Positions 1-5,979 of a stretch of DNA of 12,838 nt are shown in pieces; position 1 is the stretch's first letter, and each line of letters begins with the position of its first letter. Origin of the DNA: Actinomycetes bacterium (GTDB lineage Bacteria; Actinomycetota; Acidimicrobiia; Acidimicrobiales; Palsa-688); NCBI GenBank assembly GCA_021816565.1, contig JAKAXN010000099.1, positions 1 through 12,838 on the forward strand. Reading direction: 5' to 3'. The notes below the pieces were generated by a model. The model had not been told where the DNA came from. It was given only the letters and a program-made list of their open reading frames with translations, and ran no database searches. The position numbers and the translations under genes were made by a program.

Positions 1-5
1 CGTAA

Positions 6-92
6 GGGTATCCTGATGGCGGCATCGTGGCCGTCGACGACCCGGTCGCCGCCGCCGACCTGGCGGTGGAGCTGGCCCGGGCCGGGCGCTAG
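6..92 (+). CDS. possible 3' end of an upstream gene (partial or broken)
   Basis: A frame ending at TAG 90-92 reads GGIVAVDDPVAAADLAVELA and then RAGR, an alanine-rich helical tail with the composition of a real actinobacterial C-terminus. An in-frame TAA lies at 3-5, so the frame cannot continue intact to the window edge. Either a frameshift or sequence error lies near base 5, or this is chance coding-like sequence. No family can be named from 28 residues. The stop codon overlaps a TAGCGT hexamer that may serve the next gene. Confidence 0.2.
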   Translation, partial: GYPDGGIVAVDDPVAAADLAVELARAGR

Positions 93-95
93 CGT
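90..95 (+). promoter_or_regulatory. candidate -10 box for the deacylase gene
   Basis: TAGCGT fits the actinobacterial TANNNT -10 pattern and is identical to the boxes proposed here before purN and before the ORF at 5766. It predicts transcription from about 102-103 and a leader of about 20 nt before ATG 123. That leader contains a G7 run which could pair weakly with anti-Shine-Dalgarno sequence. No clear -35 is visible. Confidence 0.3.
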
Positions 96-122
96 CTGGT
101 CAGTCGACCGGGGGGGGACCGA

Positions 123-1847
123 ATGCACGATCTGGTGATCCGGGCTGGGACACTGGTGGACGGGACCGGTGCTCCGTCCCGGACCGCGGACGTGGCCATC
201 ACCGACGGCGTGGTGGCCGAAGTGGGGCGGGTCGGCGGTCACGCCCGGCGGGAGATCGACGCCGCCGGGGCGCTGGTCACGCCCGGCTTCGTCGACGTGC
301 ACACCCACTACGACGGCCAGGTCACGTGGGACCCGTGGCTCACCCCGAGCAGCTGGCACGGCGTCACGACGGCCGTCATGGGCAACTGCGGGGTGGGCTT
401 CGCCCCGTGCCGCCCGGACCGGAGGGACTGGCTCATCGGGCTCATGGAGGGGGTGGAGGACATCCCCGGCGCCGCCCTCTCCGCCGGTATCCGGTGGGGT
501 TGGGAGAGCTTCCCCGAGTATCTCGACGCCCTCGACGGCCTGCCCAAGGCCCTCGACATCGGCGCCCAGGTGCCGCACGGGGCGGTCCGGGCGTACGTCA
601 TGGGCGAGCGCGGGGCCCGCAACGAGCCGGCCACCCCCGCCGACATCGACGCCATGGCCGCCCTGGTCCGGGAGGGGATCGCGGCCGGGGCGCTGGGGTT
701 CTCGACCAGCCGGACCCTGGCCCACCGGGCCATCGACGGGGAACCGGTGCCGGGAACCTTCGCCGCTGAGGACGAGCTGTTCGGCCTCGGCCAGGTCCTG
801 GGCGATCTCGGAACCGGCGTCTTCGAGCTGGCCGCCGCCGGGGCGCTCGGCGAGGACCTGGCCGCGCCCGAGCGGGAGGTGGCCTGGATGCGCCGGCTGG
901 CCGCCCGGACCGGGCGGCCGGTGTCGTTCGTCCTCAACCAGAACAACAGCGACCCGGACCAGTGGCGCAAGCTCCTCCACCTGGCCGCCGAGGCCTGGGC
1001 CGACGGGATTCCCCTCCGGCCCCAGGTCACCTCGAGGACCGTCTCGATCCTGCTGGGGCTGCAGACGTTCCACCCGCTGATGTTCACCTCGGTGTGGGGG
1101 GAGTCCGGGCTGGGGCTCCTGCCCTGGGAGGAGCAGGCCCGGCGCCTGGCCGCCGACGCCGAGCTGCGGAGCCGGCTGGTCTCCTCGGCGCGGGAGCTGG
1201 ACGGCAACGAACTGGTGCAGGGGTTCATGTCACCGGCGAGAACCTACGTCCTCGGCGACCCGCCCAACTACGAGCCGTCCCCCTCCGACAGCGTCGACGG
1301 CGTCGCCGCCGCCCGGGGTGCCGACCGGTGGGAGACCTTCCTGGGACTGCTGCTCGCCGACGGAGGTCGGGAGCTGCTCAACTCGCCGGTCCTCAACTAC
1401 AGCAACGGCAACCTGGATGTCACCAGGGAGATGCTGGTCCACCCGGTGACCGTCTACGGGCTCAGCGACGGCGGGGCCCATGCCGGGCAGACATGCGACG
1501 CGTCGACCACGACGTTCATGCTCAGCTACTGGGCCAGGGACCGCCGCACCGGGCGTATCGCGGTGGAGGAGGCGGTCCGTCAGATCACCTCGGCCACGGC
1601 CGACCTGTTCGGGTTGGGCGACCGGGGGCGGGTGGTCCCGGGTTTTGTCGGAGACATCAACGTCATCGACGCGGACCGGCTGGGCCTGCGCCGGCCGGAG
1701 GTGGCCACCGACCTGCCCGGGGGGGCCCGGCGGTTGGTCCAGCGGGCGGAGGGATACCGCTACACGGTCAAGTCCGGCCAGGTGGTCTTCGACGCCGGTG
1801 AGCCGACCGGGGCCCTGCCGGGTCGCCTGCTCCGGGGCGCCCGCTAA
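123..1847 (+). CDS. amidohydrolase family 3 protein, N-acyl-D-amino-acid deacylase-like
   Basis: This is a 574-aa cytoplasmic metal-dependent hydrolase of the D-aminoacylase branch of the amidohydrolase superfamily. Family members remove N-acyl groups from D-amino acids or open related amides. The N-terminal beta-sandwich begins MHDLVIRAGTLVDGTG and leads to the metal motif H60-T-H62 in DVHTHYDG. The family cysteine is C89 in MGNCG, and the probable catalytic aspartate is D449 in SDGGAHAG. The C-terminal part (GDINVID, then VKSGQVVFDAGEPTGALPGR) is the returning beta-sandwich. In characterised D-aminoacylases two further histidines (H220 and H250 in the Alcaligenes enzyme, from memory) bind zinc. 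The matching segments here read VFELAAAG and FVLNQNNS without histidine, so the substrate is unproven. The gene stands alone, with no pathway partner beside it. Confidence 0.88.
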   Translation: MHDLVIRAGTLVDGTGAPSRTADVAITDGVVAEVGRVGGHARREIDAAGALVTPGFVDVHTHYDGQVTWDPWLTPSSWHGVTTAVMGNCGVGFAPCRPDRRDWLIGLMEGVEDIPGAALSAGIRWGWESFPEYLDALDGLPKALDIGAQVPHGAVRAYVMGERGARNEPATPADIDAMAALVREGIAAGALGFSTSRTLAHRAIDGEPVPGTFAAEDELFGLGQVLGDLGTGVFELAAAGALGEDLAAPEREVAWMRRLAARTGRPVSFVLNQNNSDPDQWRKLLHLAAEAWADGIPLRPQVTSRTVSILLGLQTFHPLMFTSVWGESGLGLLPWEEQARRLAADAELRSRLVSSARELDGNELVQGFMSPARTYVLGDPPNYEPSPSDSVDGVAAARGADRWETFLGLLLADGGRELLNSPVLNYSNGNLDVTREMLVHPVTVYGLSDGGAHAGQTCDASTTTFMLSYWARDRRTGRIAVEEAVRQITSATADLFGLGDRGRVVPGFVGDINVIDADRLGLRRPEVATDLPGGARRLVQRAEGYRYTVKSGQVVFDAGEPTGALPGRLLRGAR

Positions 1848-2181
1848 TGGGGATCGAACACCTGGCTGGTTGATTGAGCGAGGCTGGTTGCCGAGCCGCC
1901 GGCAGGTCAGCACTGCTGCCCGCAGAACGTCGAGTTCTAGGTCTAGATCGTGCGCCTGCTGGTTGGTGAGGTCGACTGGGACAACTGGTGGGATGGCGTG
2001 CCATGAGAGCACTAGACCGTCGCAGCGACGAGGCACGGTCGTCGGCGATCGGGACCGCCCCGGTAGCCCGGGTCGCCCAGCGGTACCAGCGCGCTCCGTG
2101 TGGCCCGGCCCTCCAGCAGCACCAGCCGGCCTGCGAGCCGCATGCCGTCCTTCCCCCCTCCTGCCCTGTCTCATCGAAATA
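1848..2181. other. gap without a convincing gene
   Basis: No start-to-stop frame here looks like a protein on its own. Open frames are tails of frames antisense to, or out of phase with, the deacylase gene. On the minus strand a stretch around 1890-2010 reads VPVDLTNQQAHDLDLELDVL, which has amphipathic helical character but no recognised family and no clean start. The octamer GCTGGTTG occurs three times (from 1865, 1883 and 1958). Base composition is less strongly GC-biased than the flanking genes, which would fit a decayed gene. No tRNA, insertion-sequence end or clear terminator was seen. Confidence 0.4.
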
Positions 2182-2197
2182 GCGAACGTATGTTCGA
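2182..2197 (+). promoter_or_regulatory. LexA (SOS) operator
   Basis: GCGAACGTATGTTCGA matches the Gram-positive SOS consensus CGAACRNRYGTTYG at all 14 positions (2183-2196). It matches the mycobacterial form TCGAAC-N4-GTTCGA at 11 of 12 fixed bases. It sits directly upstream of the -10 box of the HNH endonuclease gene, where bound LexA would block RNA polymerase. LexA control of 13E12-family genes is established in Mycobacterium tuberculosis, which supports the reading. Confidence 0.8.
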
Positions 2198-2203
2198 TAC
2201 CAT
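2198..2203 (+). promoter_or_regulatory. -10 box of a leaderless promoter for the DUF222-HNH gene
   Basis: TACCAT fits TANNNT and is followed by 6 nt and then GTG at 2210. That places the transcription start on the first base of the start codon. There is no Shine-Dalgarno sequence between the operator and the GTG, so leaderless initiation is the simplest reading. The LexA box fills about -28 to -13. Confidence 0.5.
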
Positions 2204-2209
2204 GGTGAT

Positions 2210-3520
2210 GTGGAATGCATCGAAACGGTGTCGGTTTTGCCGAACGAGCGGCTGGAAGCCGAGGTGTGCTCACTGGCCGCCCGGGTGGCGGCGGTGACCT
2301 GCGAATTCCTGCTGGCGGTGGGGGAGTACGACCGCCGCCGGGGGTGGGAGGCGTGGGAGTGCCGGGACATGGCCGGTTGGCTGTCGTGGAAGTGCGGGAT
2401 GAGCCCGGTCACGGCACGCGAGCAGGTGCGGGTGGCGCGGGCCCTCGACGAGTACGACCTGGTGCGTGAGCAGTTCCGGCAGGGCCGTCTCACCTACTCG
2501 CAGGTGCGGGCCATCGTGCGGGCGGTCACCCCTGGGACAGAGGCGGCACTGGTGGAGCTGGCACAGGTCTCGACCGCAGCGCAGCTCGAAGAGATCACCC
2601 GGGCCTTCCGACGCACCCGGCAGGCGGCGGACGACGCGGCGGAAGCCCGTCACGCCGCCCGATTCCTCCGCTACTCCTGGGACGACGACGGCAACCTGGT
2701 CGGCAGCTTCAAGCTGCCCGCAGAGGAGGGCGCGGCACTGATCCAGGCCATCGAAACCAACACGAGCCGGGAGAGCGTCGCGGAAGCGGGTGCGGACGGG
2801 GCCAGGGACGATCACGGGGCGGCCCGGGCCGACACCCTGGTCGAACTGGTCCGGGCCGGAGCGGAGCGGGACCCGGGGCGGCGCGCCGGCGAGCAATCCC
2901 TGGTCACGCTGGTGGTGGACGCATCGGTCCTCCGGGCTGACACCGCTGCGCCCGACGGCGAGCTGGGCGAGTGCAGGGTGCAGGACGGACCGGGACTGGC
3001 CGCCGAGACCGCCCGGCGCATCGCCTGTGACGCCGCCGTGGTCGCCGTGGTGGAGGACGGCGAGGGACGGATCCTGGATCTGGGCCGGCGGGCCCGCCTC
3101 CCCAACGCAGCACTGCGCCGGGCTCTCCGCCGGCGCGACGGACACTGCCAGTTCCCCGGCTGCGTCAACCGGAGGGTGCAGGCCCATCACCTGTGGCACT
3201 GGATCGCCGGTGGCCCCACCGACCTGGGCAATCTGGTGTCGCTGTGCCGGTTCCACCACCGCCGGGTCCACGAGGGCGGCTGCCGGGTGTTCCTCGACGC
3301 CGACGGCGCCCGTCACTTCCTGTCCCCGGCCGGTTACGAGCTCGATGCCCCCGGTCCCCTCGGGCCGGTTGATCGCCCCGAGCCGGCCGTGCCGGTAGAG
3401 CCCTACTCCAGCGGCTGGGACGGCAGCCGCCTGGACATGCCGCTGACCCTCGACTGCCTGTTCCAGCACATCGATTCCGCGGAATCGGCGACCCCCACCG
3501 CCGGCCCGGATCCCCGCTGA
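2210..3520 (+). CDS. DUF222 / HNH endonuclease domain protein (13E12 repeat family)
   Basis: This 436-aa protein has the usual two-part build of the family: a long helical DUF222 region (about residues 8-285) and a C-terminal HNH nuclease domain (about 300-360). The nuclease carries a C313-x4-C318 pair in DGHCQFPGC, the H326-H327 pair in VQAHHLWHW, N341 in DLGNLVSLC, then C346-x2-H349-H350 and H354. It should therefore be a zinc-stabilised, metal-dependent DNA-cleaving domain. The GTG at 2210 is the first usable start after TAG 2180. An ATG at 2202 is out of frame and soon stops. The protein is cytoplasmic with no signal peptide. Family members occur in many copies in actinobacterial genomes and are often SOS-regulated, and a LexA box lies 12 bp before this start. 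The biological role of the family is not settled; mobility or DNA-damage processing is inference. Confidence 0.92.
   Translation: MECIETVSVLPNERLEAEVCSLAARVAAVTCEFLLAVGEYDRRRGWEAWECRDMAGWLSWKCGMSPVTAREQVRVARALDEYDLVREQFRQGRLTYSQVRAIVRAVTPGTEAALVELAQVSTAAQLEEITRAFRRTRQAADDAAEARHAARFLRYSWDDDGNLVGSFKLPAEEGAALIQAIETNTSRESVAEAGADGARDDHGAARADTLVELVRAGAERDPGRRAGEQSLVTLVVDASVLRADTAAPDGELGECRVQDGPGLAAETARRIACDAAVVAVVEDGEGRILDLGRRARLPNAALRRALRRRDGHCQFPGCVNRRVQAHHLWHWIAGGPTDLGNLVSLCRFHHRRVHEGGCRVFLDADGARHFLSPAGYELDAPGPLGPVDRPEPAVPVEPYSSGWDGSRLDMPLTLDCLFQHIDSAESATPTAGPDPR
3472..3490. repeat. 19-bp repeat with palindromic core, copy 1
   Basis: CGATTCCGCGGAATCGGCG contains the perfect 14-bp palindrome GATTCCGCGGAATC. 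This copy lies inside the last codons of the HNH gene, where it encodes IDSAESA. An identical 19-bp copy lies exactly 252 bp downstream. Confidence 0.75.
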
Positions 3521-3534
3521 TCGCTGTCTGCTTG

Positions 3535-3553
3535 CGGAGCGGGCTCCGCTCCG
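3535..3553 (+). terminator. possible terminator hairpin after the HNH gene
   Basis: CGGAGCG, loop GGCTC, then CGCTCCG form a perfect 7-bp stem beginning 14 nt after the TGA of the HNH gene. No T-tract follows, as is common for actinobacterial terminators. It may also act against readthrough from the minus strand. Confidence 0.35.
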
Positions 3554-3723
3554 GGTGCCCGGTCAGCCCTCGGAACCGGGCCTGCGCTCGGCCCGATGAC
3601 CCTGTTCCGTCCCGCGTCCTTGCCCTGTACGAGCAGGGCGCCGACGATGTCGAACACGGCCTCGGCGCCTATGCGCTCGGCGGCTTCGATGACGCCTGCA
3701 GTCACGGTCACCACCCTGGTGCG

Positions 3724-3742
3724 CGATTCCGCGGAATCGGCG
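3724..3742. repeat. 19-bp repeat with palindromic core, copy 2
   Basis: This copy is identical to the one at 3472 (CGATTCCGCGGAATCGGCG). It lies between the stop of the broken acetyltransferase gene (3760) and the HNH gene end, outside any well-supported gene. On the minus strand it lies just upstream of a GTG at 3714 that opens a weak 103-codon ORF. It could be an operator, a REP-like element or a recombination footprint. Confidence 0.7.
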
Positions 3743-3759
3743 GGGCCGCCGGTGGGGTC

Positions 3760-4337
3760 TCAGGGCCGGACGCGCAGCCGCATCACCCAGCGCCATTTGG
3801 CGATCCGGCGGTCCCGCTCGGAGCCGAACTCCTCGAAGAGATCGGCCGGACCAGTGTGGAAGTACGCACCGCGCTGGGGCCCCCGCCCTTCGACCTGCTC
3901 GGGGTAGGCCTCGACGGTCCCCCGCCCGCATCCTTGATGGCGGTCAGGGCGGCGGCGGGAGCGGCCCGGGCGACCCCCTCCCGGCGATGGCCGCTCCCAG
4001 TGAACATGCAGCCGATCCGCCAGTCGGGCGCCTCTCCCGGTTCCCTGGCGTAGGCCTTCGGGTTCTTGATGTTCGGCAGATGCGCGGGCGGACCGTACTG
4101 GCACCAGCCGACACAGTCGGGACCGTTGTAGACGAGGACCTGGTGGACCGTGCCGTTGCGGACGTGGGCCTGCTTGGCGTCGCGGTTGTCCGCAGCGGTG
4201 ACCTCCTTGCGGATGCCCTCGGGGTGGAACCCGATGCACCAGCATCCTCCCCAGACGCCGTTGTTGGCCTCCACCAAGCGGGCGAAGTCGTCCCAGGTGT
4301 CAGGAGCGAGCGGCCGGGTCACGTAGGGCCCGGTCAT
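3760..4337 (-). pseudogene. GNAT family N-acetyltransferase, frameshifted
   Basis: GNAT enzymes transfer acetyl from acetyl-CoA to an amine, and this would be a cytoplasmic enzyme of about 192 aa. The N-terminal 138 codons (4337 to 3924) begin MTGPYVTRPLAPDTWDDFAR and contain NNGVWGGCWC. They also hold the acetyl-CoA loop R118-R-E-G-V-A123 in GHRREGVA. The conserved C-terminal part lies in another frame from 3918 to 3760: TVEAYPEQVEGR, FHTGPADLFEEFGSERDRR, ending KWRWVMRLRVRP. Adding one base in the C5 run at 3919-3923 (G5 in the gene) rejoins the two as DAGGGTVEAYP. Without it the protein continues out of frame as GGPSRPTPSRSKGGG. The ATG overlaps the TGA of the upstream regulator (ATGA, 4334-4337), so translation is probably coupled. 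The break could be a real mutation, phase variation or a homopolymer error. Confidence 0.85.
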
Positions 4338-5092
4338 GTCACCGTGAGGTCGTTGAGAAGAGCAACGGCGTGGAGCCGACTGGGCGCTCCGAGCTTCGTC
4401 AGGGCGTGTTCGACGTGCTTCTCGACCGTACGAGCTGAGATCCCCAGTTCCGCCGCAACCCTCTTGGTCGTCGCCGGGCTGCGCACGAGCATCATCACCT
4501 CCACTTCCCGTGCGGTCAACCCCCGGCGTTCGAGGTACCGGATGACGGATGCGGGATCGGGCCTCGGCGCGACGAGATACCGGTAGGTCTGTGAGAGAAC
4601 CGGCTGCAGCAAGCGGCAGAGCATGCGTTCCCGGTCGGTCACGCAGGCGTCGGCGGTGTTCACCGCAATGCCGATGATCAGTTGCGGGCCCGGGAGGATG
4701 AAGCTGATCTGGTCCGTGGCTCCCAGCGGCCGGTAGAACTCGCAGTACAGCCCCGTCCGCCAGAACGCCTGCAGGTCGACGAAGTCCGATATGGCCCAGG
4801 GGCTGATGTCGGCGGTGGCCCGGTGATGGGCGATGACCGGATGTTCCCCGACGTGCAGGGCGAAGGCCTCCCCCAACTCGGCGTACGAGACGGGATCGAT
4901 GGCGGGGGAGGTCGCCGCCTCGATCCGCCCGGTGCCGGGGCAGACCTCGTTCCATGCCACCAGAGGACTCTCGACGATCGCCGCCATCACCTCGACGGTC
5001 ACCCGGCGGAGCTCGTCCAGCGTGGTGCTGGCAACGACCCGCTCGGCGGCCTCCACAACCGCATTCAGGTCGTTGACCGCGAGACCGGACAC
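4334..5092 (-). CDS. LuxR-type transcriptional regulator
   Basis: This 252-aa DNA-binding regulator carries a C-terminal GerE/LuxR helix-turn-helix at about residues 189-247 (LTAREVEVMMLV, then KRVAAELGISARTVEKHVEH, ALTKLGAPSR). The N-terminal 175 residues include GLYCEFYRPLGATDQISFIL. They look like a ligand- or redox-sensing fold of the GAF kind found in similar actinobacterial regulators, which is inference. There is no receiver domain. The frame stays open to 5638, but upstream codons run through the divergent cupin gene. GTG 5092, preceded by GAGAGG at 9 nt, gives the natural length. It overlaps the acetyltransferase gene by 4 nt and is divergent from the cupin gene, so it is likely to control that gene and its own operon. 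Confidence 0.85.
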   Translation of the reverse strand: MSGLAVNDLNAVVEAAERVVASTTLDELRRVTVEVMAAIVESPLVAWNEVCPGTGRIEAATSPAIDPVSYAELGEAFALHVGEHPVIAHHRATADISPWAISDFVDLQAFWRTGLYCEFYRPLGATDQISFILPGPQLIIGIAVNTADACVTDRERMLCRLLQPVLSQTYRYLVAPRPDPASVIRYLERRGLTAREVEVMMLVRSPATTKRVAAELGISARTVEKHVEHALTKLGAPSRLHAVALLNDLTVT

Positions 5093-5131
5093 CGTGCACC
5101 GCCTCTCGAGACAGATACGTAGTACCACCCA

Positions 5132-5160
5132 TTGTTGCAGCGGCCGGCCGTCCCTACCAT
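5132..5160 (+). promoter_or_regulatory. candidate sigma-A promoter of the cupin gene with palindromic spacer
   Basis: TTGTTG (5132-5137), a 17-bp spacer and TACCAT (5155-5160) form a plausible housekeeping promoter pointing at the cupin gene, with a start near 5167 and a leader of about 73 nt. The spacer contains the perfect 10-bp palindrome CGGCCGGCCG (5141-5150), a possible operator for the divergent LuxR regulator. In DNA this GC-rich such a palindrome is weak evidence. No convincing -10 for the regulator itself was found in 5093-5239. Confidence 0.45.
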
Positions 5161-5239
5161 CGACGCTGTCGCGACGGGCAGGGCGTTCAAACGCCACCCG
5201 CACGCAGGTGCCACACCACGAAACGAAATGGGGGCTGCC

Positions 5240-5725
5240 ATGGACACGGTCCGGGACGAGAGACTCCTGGGTAGGGGGTATGTCCTGCGGGACGCGCCGG
5301 GATGGACCTGGAAGGGGAACGGGCGGGACAACGCCGGCCGCTTCGATCTGCTGGTGATCGACGCCATCGCCTACGGCAGCGGTCCTCCGCTGCACACCCA
5401 TGACGCCCAGGAGGACTCCTTCTTCGTGTTGGAGGGCGTCCTGACGGTGCAGCTGGACGACGAAGTGATCGAGCTCGCACCCGGCGAATTCGCTACGGCG
5501 CCCCCGGGCGTGCCGCACAGCTTCACCAACGCCCGTCGCGAGCAGCGCGTGTGCCGGGCCGTCAACCTCATGACCCCGGGCACGGGGTTCGATCGGTACA
5601 TCGATCAGCTCGGGAAGGTGGCCGCGTCCGGCGACCAAGAGTCCATGGACCGGCTCAACGCCGAGTTCGGCGTGACGGTGGTCGGTCCCAGCGTGGCCGA
5701 GCGGCTCGGGCTGTCCCCGCCCTGA
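5240..5725 (+). CDS. small single-domain cupin protein
   Basis: This 161-aa protein has one cupin beta-barrel. Motif 1 is GSGPPLHTHDAQEDSFFVLEG, with likely metal ligands H52, H54 and E58. Motif 2, PGEFATAPPGVPHSFTN, matches G(X)5PXG(X)2H(X)3N exactly and gives H93 as the fourth ligand. Such proteins bind a divalent metal and may be dioxygenases, isomerases or small-molecule binders, so the substrate cannot be read from sequence. ATG 5240 is preferred because GGGGG lies 5 nt before it. ATG 5228 is in frame but has no ribosome binding site. The C-terminal 60 residues are helical (FDRYIDQLGKVAASGDQESM). It is divergent from the LuxR regulator, its probable controller. Confidence 0.88.
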   Translation: MDTVRDERLLGRGYVLRDAPGWTWKGNGRDNAGRFDLLVIDAIAYGSGPPLHTHDAQEDSFFVLEGVLTVQLDDEVIELAPGEFATAPPGVPHSFTNARREQRVCRAVNLMTPGTGFDRYIDQLGKVAASGDQESMDRLNAEFGVTVVGPSVAERLGLSPP

Positions 5726-5752
5726 GGTCCGACGAGCCGGCCTCGTGGTCGG

Positions 5753-5758
5753 TAGCGT
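5753..5758 (+). promoter_or_regulatory. candidate -10 box for the small ORF at 5766
   Basis: TAGCGT followed by 7 nt and GTG 5766 repeats the leaderless arrangement seen at purN, metF and icd. It lies 28 bp after the cupin stop codon. Confidence 0.3.
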
Positions 5759-5765
5759 CGTCGGG

Positions 5766-5963
5766 GTGGACCGGCTGGCGGATGAGCTCGTGGAGGCGAT
5801 GGGCGACCTGGCGAACGCCGCTACCGCTCTGGCCCCCGAGCACGGAGGCCGGCCGGCGGCTTACTCCCAGGGGCGGCGGAACTGGACGGCCAGGACGGGG
5901 TGTTCGCCGAGCGGTCCCCGTGGAGGGACCCGATCCGGGACACCCACGGCTGCCGGCGCCTGA
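5766..5963 (+). CDS. doubtful small leaderless ORF, perhaps frameshifted
   Basis: From GTG 5766 the frame gives 65 residues. The first part, VDRLADELVEAMGDLANAAT, is a plausible amphipathic helix with coding-like codon use. After about 5870 this frame becomes arginine-, threonine- and glycine-rich and looks non-coding. The frame starting at 5876 instead reads AELDGQDGVFAERSPWRDPI, which looks coding. A one-base shift near 5870 would join the two, in which case the protein would run towards the folD end. I recognise no family. It could be a remnant or a chance ORF between cupin and the convergent folD. Confidence 0.3.
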   Translation: MDRLADELVEAMGDLANAATALAPEHGGRPAAYSQGRRNWTARTGCSPSGPRGGTRSGTPTAAGA

Positions 5964-5979
5964 CGCCCGGGCAGCCCGA

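Noticed and set aside
123..1847. Long opposite-strand and alternate-frame ORFs across the deacylase, purH, metF and LAL genes.
   Set aside because: These are typical shadow ORFs of high-GC codon use: rich in R, P, G and S or H, with no motifs, and conflicting with clearly conserved proteins.
1848..2010. A minus-strand segment reading VPVDLTNQQAHDLDLELDVL as a possible gene remnant.
   Set aside because: There is no clean start or ribosome binding site and no recognised family, and the frame continues antisense into the deacylase. It is noted only in the description of the gap.
3403..3714. A minus-strand 103-codon ORF beginning MVTVTAGVIEAAERIGAEAV, with a 19-bp palindromic repeat just upstream.
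   Set aside because: The start looks protein-like, but the later half turns into low-complexity P/A/G/R sequence and runs antisense into the end of the HNH gene. No family is recognised.
5732..5746. ACGAG-CCGGC-CTCGT hairpin after the cupin gene as a terminator.
   Set aside because: The stem is only 5 bp, there is no T-tract, and such hairpins are frequent by chance at this GC content.
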